A DNA stretch of 64,000 nt from Chryseobacterium salipaludis (GCF_022968825.1 NZ_JALHKS010000002.1:248001-312000); one strand, 5' to 3'. Positions 32,011 to 42,468 are shown, numbered from the stretch's first letter. Notes: generated from the letters alone by a model not told the origin. Made by a program: numbers and translations.

Positions 32011-33807
32011 ATGAAAAACATACGCAATTTTTGCATTATCGCGCATATTGACCATGGCAAATCCACCCTGGCCGACCGCCTTTTGGAATATACCAATACG
32101 GTGACCCAGCGGGAATTGCAGTCGCAGACTCTGGATGATATGGACCTGGAAAAAGAGCGCGGTATTACCATAAAATCCCACGCCATCCAGATGGATTACG
32201 AACTGAATGGCGAAAAATATGTGCTGAACCTGATCGATACGCCCGGGCACGTGGATTTCTCCTACGAGGTTTCCCGCTCCATCGCGGCGTGCGAAGGTGC
32301 TTTATTGATTGTAGATGCCGCCCAAAGTATTCAGGCGCAAACCATCAGTAACCTGTATCTGGCTTTGGAGAATGACCTGACGATTATTCCCATCCTGAAT
32401 AAAATCGATTTGCCGTCCGCCAACCCGGAGGAAGTAACCGACGAGATCATGGGCCTGCTCGGCTGTGATTATGAAGACGTACTGCGCGTCTCCGGCAAAA
32501 CCGGTGAAGGTGTGCATGAACTGCTGGAACAAATTGTGAACCGCATCCCGGCGCCGCAGGGCGACCCGGAGGCACCATTGCAGGCACTTATTTTCGACTC
32601 GGTGTACAACCCGTTCCGCGGGATTGAAGCTTACTTTAAAGTAGTAAATGGCAGCATTAAAAAAGGCCAGCGCATTAAATTCATGGCAACCAATAAAATG
32701 TACGAAGCCGATGAAGTGGGAACCTTAAAATTAAAACAAACACCAAAACCGGAAATTAAAACCGGTGATGTTGGTTATATCATTTCCGGGATTAAAGATG
32801 CCCGCGAAGTTAAAGTAGGTGACACCATTACCACTTTCGAAAACGGAGCACCCAAAGCGATTGAAGGATTTGAGGAAGTAAAACCGATGGTATTTGCCGG
32901 GATCTATCCGATTGAAGCAGAAGATTTTGAAGAACTTCGTTTCTCTTTAGAAAAACTGAGACTGAATGATGCGTCGCTGGTCTTCGAGCCGGAAAGTTCT
33001 GCCGCACTTGGCTTCGGCTTCCGCTGCGGTTTCCTGGGGATGCTGCACATGGAAATTGTGCAGGAAAGACTGGACCGTGAGTTTAATATGGACGTGATCA
33101 CCACGGTACCCAACGTAAGCTACCACGGCTATTCTAAGAAGGATCCGGACACACCGATCTTGATCAACAACCCTTCTGAAATGATGGATCCGCTCACCAT
33201 GGACCGTGTGGAGGAGCCGTATATCAAGGCATCTATCATTACCAAGTCTGATTTTGTGGGCCCTGTGATGACGCTTTGTATTGAAAAGCGCGGCGAAATT
33301 GTGAACCAGTCCTATCTGACAGCAGATCGTGTGGAACTGATTTTCAACATGCCGCTGGCAGAGGTGGTTTTCGACTTCTATGACCGCCTGAAATCTATTT
33401 CAAAAGGATATGCGTCCTTCGACTACCATCCGATTGGCTTCCGTGCTTCCAAGCTGGTAAAGATGGACATTCTGATCAATGGTGATATGGTGGATGCGCT
33501 TTCCTCTTTGATCCACGACAGCAATGCCTACTATATCGGAAAAAGAATGTGTGAGAAACTGCGTGAACTGATTCCGCGCCAGCAGTTTGATATTGCCGTG
33601 CAGGCCGCTTTGGGTGCAAAAGTAATTGCAAGAGAAACCATTAAAGCCCTGCGAAAAGACGTTACCGCGAAATGTTACGGTGGTGATATTTCCCGTAAGC
33701 GTAAACTCCTGGAGAAGCAAAAAGAGGGAAAGAAAAAAATGAAGCAGATCGGTCGCGTGGAAGTACCGCAATCCGCATTTATGGCGGTATTGAAGCTGAA
33801 CGATTAG
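32011..33807 (+). CDS. lepA: Elongation factor 4 (LepA)
   Basis: 598 residues, the standard LepA length. It is a ribosome-associated GTPase linked to translation fidelity and 30S assembly. G1 is [10 protein letters not shown]3 is [16 protein letters not shown]4 NKIDLP; domains II-IV follow, and the C-terminal LepA-specific domain holds [20 protein letters not shown]. Short leader from its own TAnnTTTG promoter; a terminator-like hairpin follows 25 nt after the stop. Confidence 0.98.
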   Translation: MKNIRNFCIIAHIDHGKSTLADRLLEYTNTVTQRELQSQTLDDMDLEKERGITIKSHAIQMDYELNGEKYVLNLIDTPGHVDFSYEVSRSIAACEGALLIVDAAQSIQAQTISNLYLALENDLTIIPILNKIDLPSANPEEVTDEIMGLLGCDYEDVLRVSGKTGEGVHELLEQIVNRIPAPQGDPEAPLQALIFDSVYNPFRGIEAYFKVVNGSIKKGQRIKFMATNKMYEADEVGTLKLKQTPKPEIKTGDVGYIISGIKDAREVKVGDTITTFENGAPKAIEGFEEVKPMVFAGIYPIEAEDFEELRFSLEKLRLNDASLVFEPESSAALGFGFRCGFLGMLHMEIVQERLDREFNMDVITTVPNVSYHGYSKKDPDTPILINNPSEMMDPLTMDRVEEPYIKASIITKSDFVGPVMTLCIEKRGEIVNQSYLTADRVELIFNMPLAEVVFDFYDRLKSISKGYASFDYHPIGFRASKLVKMDILINGDMVDALSSLIHDSNAYYIGKRMCEKLRELIPRQQFDIAVQAALGAKVIARETIKALRKDVTAKCYGGDISRKRKLLEKQKEGKKKMKQIGRVEVPQSAFMAVLKLND

Positions 33808-33832
33808 CAGATGAATTTAAATTAAAAATAGA

Positions 33833-33860
33833 GGCTGTTCCGGTGGGAGCGGTCTTTTTT
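33833..33860 (+). terminator. lepA terminator (first copy)
   Basis: A 9-bp stem with G-U pairs (33833-33841 with 33846-33854), loop ggtg, then six T. Confidence 0.75.
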
Positions 33861-33990
33861 GTTTTTAAAATCATTTAGGAGCAAGAATCTCAATTGAAAT
33901 GCGCAGGGTGCAGTATGAAATGACAGATCTGTTGAAAGTTAATATTGAACGTCTAGAACCGCTCAAAGTCGGGAGACTTTGCGCAGCGAG

Positions 33991-34016
33991 GGCTGTTCCG
34001 GTGGGAGCGGTCTTTT
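33991..34016 (+). repeat. Second copy of the lepA terminator sequence
   Basis: A 26-nt exact direct repeat of 33833-33858, including the stem and four T. The 132 nt in between differ, so a duplication or insertion separated the copies. Confidence 0.75.
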
Positions 34017-34210
34017 ATATTGTTACATTTGAGCATTAATAGCAATAACTTTCTATTAAAACCACAATACAGGAAGAAAGAGCTGTAGTTGTACCATCAG
34101 CTTGCCGATGTTTCCATCGAAGCTATCTTAATATAACTCAAAACCAAACTTTTAGCAAAATTATTTTCAGCAGCCTGAGCGCACACGCACGTTCAATACA
34201 GAAGAAATCG

Positions 34211-34780
34211 TTAGAAATAAATATCTACATAATCGGTTAAGCCAAAACAATGTTCCATATTCTGCAACCGCCAATATTTTCGGTTCTTTGTTGAAAGGAA
34301 AGTCTGTGGCCCTTTTCGCACGCACAAGCCTCCGTTGCTTGTTACAAAACTTTCTATGGTGCCTTCAAAGGCCAGCTCGCGATCAGAAATCAAAGTAGCC
34401 CTACCGTCGATGGTTACGTAATCACCGTCTATATTTTGCGAACCTTGAATATGATATTTATTCTCCCCGATTTTTTTAAAAGTAATGGTGCCGGGCCGAT
34501 CCCAGCTGAGCCATTGGAGTGTCAAACTGTGCCTTCCGCTAAGATCTTTAAGCGGAGTTATAGCTGGCATTTCGGTATCAGCGATATAATCATTTTTAGG
34601 CGGCGTTTGCTGATCGGTAATGATTGACTTTAAGCTGTCGATTTCACGCTGATTACGATCCACTTGATTCTGCAGATTCCTGCTGTTTTCGGTGGTTACA
34701 GGTGTGGATACCCTCTCTCCGGTCTTCTTTGAGCAGGCAGTTACGCACAACGATATAATTACAATCCATAGATGTTTCAT
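34211..34780 (-). CDS. Hypothetical lipoprotein
   Basis: 189 residues from the ATG at 34780: MKHLWIVIISLCVTACS is a lipoprotein signal with Cys16 as the likely lipidated residue. A Ser/Asn-rich stretch and a short coiled coil (LQNQVDRNQREIDSLKSI) precede a C-terminal beta-rich domain of about 110 residues with LTLQWLSWDRPGTITFKK and the end KYWRLQNMEHCFGLTDYVD. Two Cys in this domain (GGLCVRKG and EHCFG) could form a disulfide. Similar C-terminal domains occur in other flavobacterial hypotheticals; no function is known. Confidence 0.78.
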   Translation of the reverse strand: MKHLWIVIISLCVTACSKKTGERVSTPVTTENSRNLQNQVDRNQREIDSLKSIITDQQTPPKNDYIADTEMPAITPLKDLSGRHSLTLQWLSWDRPGTITFKKIGENKYHIQGSQNIDGDYVTIDGRATLISDRELAFEGTIESFVTSNGGLCVRKGPQTFLSTKNRKYWRLQNMEHCFGLTDYVDIYF

Positions 34781-35032
34781 AAAAATAGTTTTCCAAGGGT
34801 GTGCAAATACTGTGCGAACTGCCGCGCATGCATACCTGTTCACAATGCGCAGGTTACACAGAAAATGGTAATGCCAGACTCGAGATAAGACCTTATAACA
34901 AGGGAGTTTTTATGCTTTGCTTTCCATACTGATGCTACATAGTAAGGAAGCATAGTTATCGGTAGGATCGTCGATTCAATAGATCAGGGTACGGCTTATC
35001 CAGGTTAAACTTACACTTTCATTTCACCAATT

Positions 35033-35464
35033 CTAACAGTCATTCATCTCATAGTGCAGTACCTCATATCGTTCTTCGTAAGCTTTCATCATTTTGTTTG
35101 TGGTGGGAACTTCCTTTAAACTTACGTTCAGTTTCCGGTCGCCTTCAGGTGAAATCCAATAGCCTTTTAAAGTTTCGCCGGCTGATTTCAGACTTAAAAT
35201 TCCGGTAATTTCACCTTCTACCATCACCAGTTTGTTTCGCTCGTCATCGGAAATGGCGAGGTAAAGCCATTTACTTACGTTGTCGTATTTATACATTCCG
35301 TAGTAAAACGTCGGACCGCAGCCCGAGGTGTCTTGTTTCAGAAACAGCGTCACCGGATACTTGCCAACAGTTCCTTTGTACAGAAAATTTTTAACGCCTT
35401 CCTGCGCGGACAGGAAACCATAGAAAAGCAGAAACAGAAATGAGAGTACAACTAATTTTTTCAT
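35033..35464 (-). CDS. Hypothetical secreted protein
   Basis: 143 residues with a signal peptide (MKKLVVLSFLFLLFYGFLSA). The mature part is beta-rich: FLYKGTVGKYPVTLFLKQ, YYGMYKYDNVSKWLYLAI and LKSAGETLKGYWISPEGDRK, a pattern of repeated strands with Tyr/Gly turns. Two Cys are present, one at the penultimate... end of the chain (MNDC) and one at SGCGP. I do not recognise the family. It has about 250 nt of gene-free sequence on its downstream side. Confidence 0.75.
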   Translation of the reverse strand: MKKLVVLSFLFLLFYGFLSAQEGVKNFLYKGTVGKYPVTLFLKQDTSGCGPTFYYGMYKYDNVSKWLYLAISDDERNKLVMVEGEITGILSLKSAGETLKGYWISPEGDRKLNVSLKEVPTTNKMMKAYEERYEVLHYEMNDC

Positions 35465-35617
35465 AGTAATTATTTTTTGGTGGAAAAAGATTTCCTTTTA
35501 AAATTACAACTATCCGGCGGATAAGTTCCCAACATCTTTTGCAAAGTTTCCGAATTATATTGTTAATATTTCGCACCGGCCATGGTGAAATGTATTCATC
35601 ATATACGTTCAAACAAT

Positions 35618-35625
35618 TACCTTTG
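35618..35625 (+). promoter_or_regulatory. TAnnTTTG box, probable promoter of the M14 peptidase gene
   Basis: TACCTTTG, 42 nt before the ATG at 35668. Confidence 0.55.
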
Positions 35626-35667
35626 GCAATACAAACAGTACCTCATTACGCCACACATCCGTATTCA

Positions 35668-37365
35668 ATGAAAAAACTTCCTGCCCTCCTGCTCTTTTTC
35701 TCTTCTTTTCTGCCTGCCCAAACAGCCTATCCCACAGCGTTCGAAAAGGGCAACGGGAACCAGACCACGACCTATGCTGAAATGGTGCAATACTATGATC
35801 AGTTGGCGGAGAAGTTCCCTGCCATCACCGTGGAGAAATTCGGCCAGGACGATAATGGAGAGCCGATTCGCGTGGTCGTGTTCAGTAACAGTCCGGACGA
35901 AGATGCGCCGGTCATTCTGATTAACAACGGTATTCACCCCGGCGAACCCGATGGGATTGATGCCACCATGATGCTGATGCGTGACCTGGCCACCGGTAAA
36001 GTGAAACCAGCCAAAATAAAGGTGGCCGTCATCCAGGCGTATAACATTTCCGGGATGCTCCGACGCGGCAGTTACAGCCGTGCCAACCAAAACGGACCGG
36101 AGCAATATGGCTTCCGTGGAAATGCACGCAACTATGACCTGAACCGTGATTTCATTAAAACCGATACCGAAAATGCCAAAGCTTTTCAGCAGATTTTCCG
36201 GCATTACCAGCCGATTTATTTTATAGACAACCATGTGAGCAACGGTGCGGATTATCAGTATCTCTTCAGTTATATTTCTACCAACCGCGAACGGCTCGGC
36301 ACCGCGCTTGCCGGTTATTTCAATGAAACCATGCAGCCGGCGCTGCTGAAACAACTGGAAAAACAGAAGATTCTGACCGTTCCCTATATCAACGTGCACG
36401 GCGACACACCCGAAAGTGGTTTTGCCGCTTTCATGGACAGTCCGCGGTATGCCACCGGCTACACCACCCTCTTCAATACGCCCGGCACCGTTGTGGAAAC
36501 CCACATGCTGAAGCCGTATGCCGACCGCGTGCGTGCCACCTATCAGTATAATCTCCACAGTGTGCTTTACACTGCTGCCCACGCGCAGGAAATCAGGAAC
36601 AGCATAGCAAAGAATTCAGCACAATACCTGCCCGGTAAGAAATACACACTGCAGTGGAAAACCGATAGTACCCATACGCAGCAAATCGATTTCAAAGGAT
36701 TTGAGGCCGGCCGAAAGCCGAGCAAGGTTTCGGGTGAACCGCGGCTGTATTATGACCGCACAAAACCTTTTACGCGCAAGGTTACCTTTTTCGACCGCTA
36801 TCTGCCAGCCCGGGAAGTGGTTATTCCGGAATATTATGTGGTGCCGCAATCCGAACGCAAGGTACTGGAGCATCTGCGCCGCAACCGGATCCAGCTGAAA
36901 ACGCTTTCCCGCGATTCGCTTATTCAGGTACAGGAATACCGCATTGCCGGCTACAATACCGTGAAACAGCCCTATGAAGGACATTATCTGCATTATGATA
37001 CGCGCACGTCCGCTGCCATGCGGGAGGTTCTTTTTCGCCAGGGTGATGTGCTGGTTTCTACGCGCCAGCCCGGCGTTAAGTATCTGCTCGAAACACTGGA
37101 GCCGGAAGCCACGGATTCTTTCTTTAACTGGAATTTTTTCGATGCGGTTCTCGGTCAGAAAGAATATTTTTCTCCTTATGTTTTCGAAGATACTGCGGCA
37201 GATTTACTACAACATGATGCGAACTTGCGAAAACAGTTTGAAGCTGCAAAAGCCGCCGATGCCGAACTGGCAAAAAGTGGCAGCGCACAACTGGAATGGC
37301 TCTATCGACATTCTCCCTACTACGAAGGAACCGTGGGCCTTTATCCCGTGTACAGAGTGCTCTAA
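35668..37365 (+). CDS. M14 family metallopeptidase (secreted zinc carboxypeptidase-like)
   Basis: 565 residues with a signal peptide (MKKLPALLLFFSSFLPAQ), so periplasmic or exported. The zinc ligands of M14 are visible: HPGEPDG (HxxE) near residue 90 and the later His in YFIDNHVSNGADY; the region NYDLNRDFIKTDTENAK carries the Arg and Asn used for substrate binding; the general-base Glu is in GTVVETHMLKPY. The C-terminal 230 residues form a further domain of unknown function. I start it at 35668 because the signal peptide begins there. Confidence 0.87.
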   Translation: MKKLPALLLFFSSFLPAQTAYPTAFEKGNGNQTTTYAEMVQYYDQLAEKFPAITVEKFGQDDNGEPIRVVVFSNSPDEDAPVILINNGIHPGEPDGIDATMMLMRDLATGKVKPAKIKVAVIQAYNISGMLRRGSYSRANQNGPEQYGFRGNARNYDLNRDFIKTDTENAKAFQQIFRHYQPIYFIDNHVSNGADYQYLFSYISTNRERLGTALAGYFNETMQPALLKQLEKQKILTVPYINVHGDTPESGFAAFMDSPRYATGYTTLFNTPGTVVETHMLKPYADRVRATYQYNLHSVLYTAAHAQEIRNSIAKNSAQYLPGKKYTLQWKTDSTHTQQIDFKGFEAGRKPSKVSGEPRLYYDRTKPFTRKVTFFDRYLPAREVVIPEYYVVPQSERKVLEHLRRNRIQLKTLSRDSLIQVQEYRIAGYNTVKQPYEGHYLHYDTRTSAAMREVLFRQGDVLVSTRQPGVKYLLETLEPEATDSFFNWNFFDAVLGQKEYFSPYVFEDTAADLLQHDANLRKQFEAAKAADAELAKSGSAQLEWLYRHSPYYEGTVGLYPVYRVL

Positions 37366-37603
37366 GACTTTTATTAAAATAAATTAAATAGCCCTCGTGT
37401 TTCAGCTGGCAAGCGCGGAATCAGGGTGTATCCACCGTGGGATCAGCCGGCCAGCAAACAGGCAGAGAAAACACAACGCTGGCAAATATCCTATTTCGTG
37501 GAGATTGAAAGAAACGGCTCTACAAGAAGTGATTTGGTGCGGCGTTTATTTCACCTTGCCAGATAAAGTAAAAGGCCTCTGTTTAAAGACAAGGTACATG
37601 CAA

Positions 37604-37628
37604 AAAGCTTCCGGATTGCGGAAGCTTT
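37604..37628 (-). terminator. Terminator of the JmjC/cupin gene
   Basis: A 10-bp perfect stem (37604-37613 with 37619-37628), ending in five T on the minus strand. It touches the stop codon of the gene. Confidence 0.8.
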
Positions 37629-38509
37629 CATTTTGGTAACCCTTTTCTCAGTGCGTAGTTAGCCCGCTCAATGGCTTTCTTTTCTTTCCAGGCCATGTAC
37701 TTTCCTTTGAAGCGCGCTTTCATAAAGTTATCGAAATTACGCTGCACGGTCAGGTTCCAAAGGGAATGTGCTTTCACGCCCCAGGATTTATCCCACGCCC
37801 GCAGCGAGATGGAGAAACTGCCGTCCAGGTATTTCATCCAGTGCCACCAGCCGGTGGGCATAAATAAAGTATCACCGTGCTCCAGAAAGCATTCCACACC
37901 TTCTACCCCATCCAGTGCCGGAAACTTTTCGAAATCAGGGTTGGAGATATCGTAGTCTTCCAGGGAATAGGTTGCATACGGTATTTTATACAGCCGGTCT
38001 TTCCATTTATAATCAAAAAGCAGGATGTGTTTGCGCCCGTTAAAATGCGTGTGAAAGATATGCGCCATATCAATATCATAATGCAGAAAGGTCACCGAAC
38101 CTTTCCCGCCGAAGAACATATTGGGGTATTTATCCAGGAAGCCGCCCATCAGTTCTTTGGGAGCAATATAATCCTTCAGCAGCTTCGGCGCAGATTTAAT
38201 CGGGTCAAACAAAAAGATCCGCAGGTCGGTTTCTTTTTTTTTAATTAAATCAATATAATCACCGAACTTCATTTTGGCCGCAGAAGCGTTTATTGGTGCA
38301 GACGGGTCTGCTTTGGAAGAATCGTACAGCGGAACTTCCACATCACCCACCATTTCTTTCATGTACTCCAGAGTCCACTTTTCGTATGCCGGCCACTGCC
38401 TCGCCATGTTTTTGATGACCAGGGGTTTACGCGGAATCAGATAATTTTTAATAAAATCTTCCTGTGTGATGCTGTCTACTACGTCTATTGGCTGCAAATG
38501 AAGTCCCAT
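37628..38509 (-). CDS. Cupin-like (JmjC-type) domain protein
   Basis: 293 residues. The cupin_8/JmjC core has the metal motif HYDIDMAHIFHTH (HxD), GRKHILLFDYKW for 2-oxoglutarate contact, and the distal His in PTGWWHWMKYLDG. This is the pattern of Fe(II)/2-oxoglutarate-dependent hydroxylases, some of which modify ribosomal proteins or tRNA; the substrate here is unknown. No signal peptide, so cytoplasmic. It is transcribed alone. Confidence 0.88.
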   Translation of the reverse strand: MGLHLQPIDVVDSITQEDFIKNYLIPRKPLVIKNMARQWPAYEKWTLEYMKEMVGDVEVPLYDSSKADPSAPINASAAKMKFGDYIDLIKKKETDLRIFLFDPIKSAPKLLKDYIAPKELMGGFLDKYPNMFFGGKGSVTFLHYDIDMAHIFHTHFNGRKHILLFDYKWKDRLYKIPYATYSLEDYDISNPDFEKFPALDGVEGVECFLEHGDTLFMPTGWWHWMKYLDGSFSISLRAWDKSWGVKAHSLWNLTVQRNFDNFMKARFKGKYMAWKEKKAIERANYALRKGLPK

Positions 38510-38665
38510 GGCCGGTTAATTTAAAGGGGTAAAAGTACTAAAAAATCAAATCGGTCGGCTTATCTTATGTCAATTAGGACTTTGACGATACCGCTGCACC
38601 TGCAATAATGACCGCCGGATTGTAACAATGCAATGAAAATGCCTACTTATCGGGAAAATTTAAGC

Positions 38666-41362
38666 ATGAAGCATTTCGTTTCTTTTTTTATGGTTCTTTT
38701 TTCAGTGATGGCTGCTGCCCAAACCACCGTGAGCGGCAAGGTGAATGACGAGGAAGGAAAACCGGTCAGCAGCGCCAGCGTCACCGTGGAGGAAGCCGGC
38801 CGTGATGCCATTATTGCCTACGGTATCACCAATGCGAAAGGGGAATATAAAATCACCTTTACCTCCGCCGAATCTCAGGTAAACATCAAAGCAAAAGCCT
38901 TTAATCATAAGGCGCAGCTGAAAATCATTAAGAACGAAAATCAGTCGACGAACTTCACACTGCAGACGGATGCAACCGAAATTGCCGAAGTTAAAATTAA
39001 AACCAAAATCATCACCAAGCGTGGCGACACCATTTCGTACGATCTCAAAGCGTTTGAAAGCCAGGCAGACCGCACACTGGCCGATGTACTGAAGAAAATG
39101 CCCGGTATTGATGTGAATGCAGATGGAACCATTTTGTATCAGGGTGAACCGCTGCAGAAGTTTTATGTAAACGGAAAAGACCTGATGGAGGGCGGCTACG
39201 GAACCATCAATAATTCGCTGCCCAAAGATGCCGTGGCCAAAGTGGAAATTATGGAAAACCACCAGCCGCTGAAAATCTTGGAGGGAAAAGTTCCGTCGGA
39301 CAAGGCAGCTATTAATATTAAGCTGAAAAAATCAGTCACCATGACCGGCCGTGGGGAAGTGGGCGCCGGCCTGGAACCTTTCCTCTGGAATGTGAAACTC
39401 ACGCCGATGTTTTTCGGGCAGAAAAATCAGTGGGTTTTAAATTACAAAACCAATAATAATGGCGACAGGGTAGAGCGCGAAGGAATGCTGCTCGGCGGCT
39501 TTAACCGCTGGGAAGGGCGCCGCACCCAGGCCTCACAGCGTCGCTGGATCAGCTTGGATGAAGCGGGCACGCCGTCGCTACCGGAAAAGCGCTACCTATT
39601 CAACAACGTACATTACCTTTCTGCTAACCTGCTCACCAGCCCGTTTGAAAATAAAGAATGGGAACTGAAACTGAATGCCAACTATACCAATAACACGGTG
39701 GACCGCAGCTCTTTCAGCTCACAGGTGTTTGAACCATCTGATTTGTATCCGAATGGTTTGGTGACCTCTAACCGCATTACCAACCGCTTCTTCACCGATG
39801 CGGCAAAAGGGGAAATTATTTTCACGAAGAATGCCAAGAAAGGTTTCTTTAAAAACACCACCACCTGGAACGGTTTCTGGAATGCCGACCGCGGTTTGCT
39901 TGCCAATAACAATTCCGCAACAGGAAATTATGATTTAAATGAAAGCCTGACGGCACCCACCGGAATGATACAGAACTCACTGAGCACGATTATCCCATGG
40001 AAGGAAAAAATGGTGAATTTCATGAGTTATATCGGCTATCAGAAAGACCGGCAAACCTCCACCACGTTCTACAATAACTTTAATGAACTGAATGATTCCC
40101 TGGGCACGGCCAGCCTGTCGCGTCTGGACCAAAGCATTTCGCTGAATACTTTCCAGGCAGATCACTCAGCGTCCGTTGGCTTTTCTTACAAGCGCTGGAC
40201 CTTCACTCCGGAAATCGGATTGAATATTTCTACCAATGAAATGACATCGCAACTGTTTCAGGAACAGAGTCCGCTGGGCCTGAAATTCCGCAATGATTTC
40301 TCCTGGAACCAGATCAATTCCTACACACAGGTAGGCATTAATTACAAAGGAAATGCACTGAGCCTGAACCTGAATCTGCCGGTGAACTTTTATGCGATTG
40401 ATTACAAAGACCGTTTGCGTACCGCAGACCGCGAAATCAACAGAACTGTTCTGGAACCGTTTTTCTGGGGAACGTATCACTTCGCTTCTTTCTTTAAATT
40501 TTCCGTTTTCGGGAACGTGAATCACAGCTTTGGCAACTTCGGGGATTTGTATGAAGGACAGCTGCTTTCCAGTCCGAGAACATTGGTTATCCGCAACAGC
40601 CGACTGCCGGAAAACCGCAATGCAAGCAGTTCTGCACGCCTGGAGTATCGCAATCCGCTGAATAATTTATTCTTCAATGTGCGGTACACGTATGGGCAGA
40701 ACCGCCGTAACCTGATTTCACGCCAAAAGCTTACCGAGTCGGGTCTGGTGATTTCGGAACTGGCAGATTATACCAATTCTACTTTTTCAGAAAGCCAGGG
40801 AGCGGAAATTGGTAAATATTTCCCGAAATTTAAAACCAATGCCTCCGTATCATTCAGCAACCGCGATTCCAACAGCTATACGCTGTTGCTGGCAGAAGAT
40901 CTGACTTCTTTTATTTTAAATGAAACCAGATTCAATGGCCAGACGCTGGGGGTGAAATTTAATAACACTTATTTTTCCTGGCTGAGTGTGGATTACAACT
41001 TATCGATGAACTGGAACGAAAATAAAAACCTGTACACCAAAACCGGCGCGCGAACGTCCGGCTGGAATCACAACCTGGCGACGTACATTTATCCTTCCAA
41101 GAATCATACATTCGGTTTCTTCTGGGATGATATGTCCACTCAGAAAGCGGGCGATACCTACCGGAATTCCTTTTTTGATGTGCTGTACCAGTACACCTGG
41201 AATAAGAAGAAAATTGATTTCGAACTGCGCTGGTTAAATATTGCCAATAAGAAAGTGTACGAAACAATTTCCTATAGCCCAACGTATTTGCAGACCACGG
41301 TGAACAGTATTGACATCCGTCCGAGCCAGTTTATGTTTACGGTGAAATTTAACTTTAAATAA
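38666..41362 (+). CDS. Outer-membrane TonB-receptor-like beta-barrel protein
   Basis: 898 residues with a signal peptide (MKHFVSFFMVLFSVMAAAQ). Residues about 20-110 are a carboxypeptidase-regulatory-like beta-sandwich (TTVSGKVNDEEGKPVSSASV), followed by a plug-like region (LADVLKKMPGIDVNADGTIL, FYVNGKDLMEGGYG) and a long barrel ending in QFMFTVKFNFK. The plug is shorter and there is no obvious TonB box, as in the receptor-like proteins that accompany GLPGLI-family genes. The next gene is GLPGLI, 84 nt downstream. Ligand unknown. Confidence 0.85.
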   Translation: MKHFVSFFMVLFSVMAAAQTTVSGKVNDEEGKPVSSASVTVEEAGRDAIIAYGITNAKGEYKITFTSAESQVNIKAKAFNHKAQLKIIKNENQSTNFTLQTDATEIAEVKIKTKIITKRGDTISYDLKAFESQADRTLADVLKKMPGIDVNADGTILYQGEPLQKFYVNGKDLMEGGYGTINNSLPKDAVAKVEIMENHQPLKILEGKVPSDKAAINIKLKKSVTMTGRGEVGAGLEPFLWNVKLTPMFFGQKNQWVLNYKTNNNGDRVEREGMLLGGFNRWEGRRTQASQRRWISLDEAGTPSLPEKRYLFNNVHYLSANLLTSPFENKEWELKLNANYTNNTVDRSSFSSQVFEPSDLYPNGLVTSNRITNRFFTDAAKGEIIFTKNAKKGFFKNTTTWNGFWNADRGLLANNNSATGNYDLNESLTAPTGMIQNSLSTIIPWKEKMVNFMSYIGYQKDRQTSTTFYNNFNELNDSLGTASLSRLDQSISLNTFQADHSASVGFSYKRWTFTPEIGLNISTNEMTSQLFQEQSPLGLKFRNDFSWNQINSYTQVGINYKGNALSLNLNLPVNFYAIDYKDRLRTADREINRTVLEPFFWGTYHFASFFKFSVFGNVNHSFGNFGDLYEGQLLSSPRTLVIRNSRLPENRNASSSARLEYRNPLNNLFFNVRYTYGQNRRNLISRQKLTESGLVISELADYTNSTFSESQGAEIGKYFPKFKTNASVSFSNRDSNSYTLLLAEDLTSFILNETRFNGQTLGVKFNNTYFSWLSVDYNLSMNWNENKNLYTKTGARTSGWNHNLATYIYPSKNHTFGFFWDDMSTQKAGDTYRNSFFDVLYQYTWNKKKIDFELRWLNIANKKVYETISYSPTYLQTTVNSIDIRPSQFMFTVKFNFK

Positions 41363-41393
41363 ATACATGATCTGTACAATATTCATTTTTAAG

Positions 41394-41401
41394 TACATTT
41401 G
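41394..41401 (+). promoter_or_regulatory. TAnnTTTG box before the GLPGLI gene
   Basis: TACATTTG, 45 nt before the ATG at 41447. Confidence 0.6.
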
Positions 41402-41446
41402 TTAAAACAATATTTTTCTTTTACATTTAATTATAAAACATAGATT

Positions 41447-42337
41447 ATGAAAAAAATAGTAGCCCTTTTAGCCATTTCCGGCAGTATCCTGCTGAGCGCT
41501 CAGGAAACTGCCAACCGCTTCTTTTATGAACTTACTTTTAAGCCCAAAAAAGAACAGGCAGACACGGATAAGGTGATGACCATCCTGGATATTACCAAAG
41601 ACAAATCCCTCTATCGCGATTACACCATGGTTGCCCAGGATTCACTTCTTAAAGCTGAAGTGGAAGCCATGCAAAAGACAGGCATGTACAAAGACATGAG
41701 CAAGACCATCAAGATGCCGAAATTCAGCGGGCAGGTATATAAGTTTTATCCGTCCATGAAGGTGCAGTATGTGGATATGGTAGCGAATGGATTTACACCG
41801 ATGAAAATCGGATATAACGATGATACCAAATTCAACTGGAAGATTGAAAATGCCAAAGAAAAAATAGGCGAGTACAACGCACAGAAGGCAACAACTGATT
41901 TCGGCGGCCGCAAATGGACTGCCTGGTTCTCCACAGATCTGCCGTTCCAGGACGGGCCTTATAAATTCCACGGATTGCCCGGGCTGATTGTGAAGATTGC
42001 CGACAGTGATAACAATTACAGCTGGGTGCTGAAAGGGAATAAGCAGGTACCGAACTACAGCGAAAAAACGTTTGCCGAAACAGTAATGCCGGGCGGCGAT
42101 GGCGGGAAAGTGATGGAAGTGTCCCGTGAAAAATTCGAGAAAACCTACAACGATTACAAGAAAGACCCGCTGGCAACTGCAAGACCGTACATGACAGCAG
42201 AAGTGATGTCCCAGAAAATGCCAGGTTCAGATCTGACGATTGGTGAAATGGTGAAGCAACAGGAGAAACAAATGAACGAATTCTTCAATGCGAATAATAA
42301 CCCGATCGAAATTACAGAGGGAGCCAAGAAAAAATAA
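41447..42337 (+). CDS. GLPGLI family protein
   Basis: 296 residues with a signal peptide (MKKIVALLAISGSILLSAQ). The namesake motif is exact: KFHGLPGLIVKIAD near residue 175-188, preceded by WTAWFSTDLPFQDGPY. The family is restricted to Bacteroidota, is secreted and has no known function; it is often beside a TonB-receptor-like barrel, as here. The C-terminus is Lys-rich. Confidence 0.93.
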   Translation: MKKIVALLAISGSILLSAQETANRFFYELTFKPKKEQADTDKVMTILDITKDKSLYRDYTMVAQDSLLKAEVEAMQKTGMYKDMSKTIKMPKFSGQVYKFYPSMKVQYVDMVANGFTPMKIGYNDDTKFNWKIENAKEKIGEYNAQKATTDFGGRKWTAWFSTDLPFQDGPYKFHGLPGLIVKIADSDNNYSWVLKGNKQVPNYSEKTFAETVMPGGDGGKVMEVSREKFEKTYNDYKKDPLATARPYMTAEVMSQKMPGSDLTIGEMVKQQEKQMNEFFNANNNPIEITEGAKKK

Positions 42338-42363
42338 GGACTCACTGGCATCAATAAACCATA

Positions 42364-42394
42364 AAACCTGTTTCCGCACGGAAGCAGGTTTTTT
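42364..42394 (+). terminator. Terminator of the GLPGLI gene
   Basis: A 13-bp stem with one G-U pair (42364-42376 with 42379-42391) ending in a run of T. Confidence 0.9.
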
Positions 42395-42442
42395 AGTAAT
42401 TATTTAAACCCGGTATCTTATTTAGATTAAATTCAAATAGCG

Positions 42443-42450
42443 TATCTTTG
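42443..42450 (+). promoter_or_regulatory. TAnnTTTG box, probable feo operon promoter
   Basis: TATCTTTG, 18 nt before the TTG start chosen for feoA. No Fur-box-like palindrome was seen. Confidence 0.7.
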
Positions 42451-42468
42451 CCACTCAAAACTGTTGAT

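Larger units (their letters stand above)
33808..34210. other. Intergenic region with duplicated terminator
   Basis: About 400 nt with no gene I can support. It holds the lepA terminator, an exact second copy of it 158 nt further on, and a small hairpin at 33964-33981. The remainder to the lipoprotein stop is AT-rich and featureless. Confidence 0.5.

Noticed and set aside
31764-32186. A 140-codon minus-strand open frame across the GC-rich element and lepA start
   Set aside because: It overlaps the lepA promoter and N-terminus, has odd composition and no recognisable domain; its length comes from the GC-rich element.
33899-34042. A 47-codon frame through the second lepA terminator copy
   Set aside because: It reads through the terminator hairpin and has no promoter or family resemblance.
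37397-37639. An 80-codon plus-strand frame between the M14 peptidase and the cupin gene
   Set aside because: No conserved pattern; it runs over the terminator and the end of the opposite gene.
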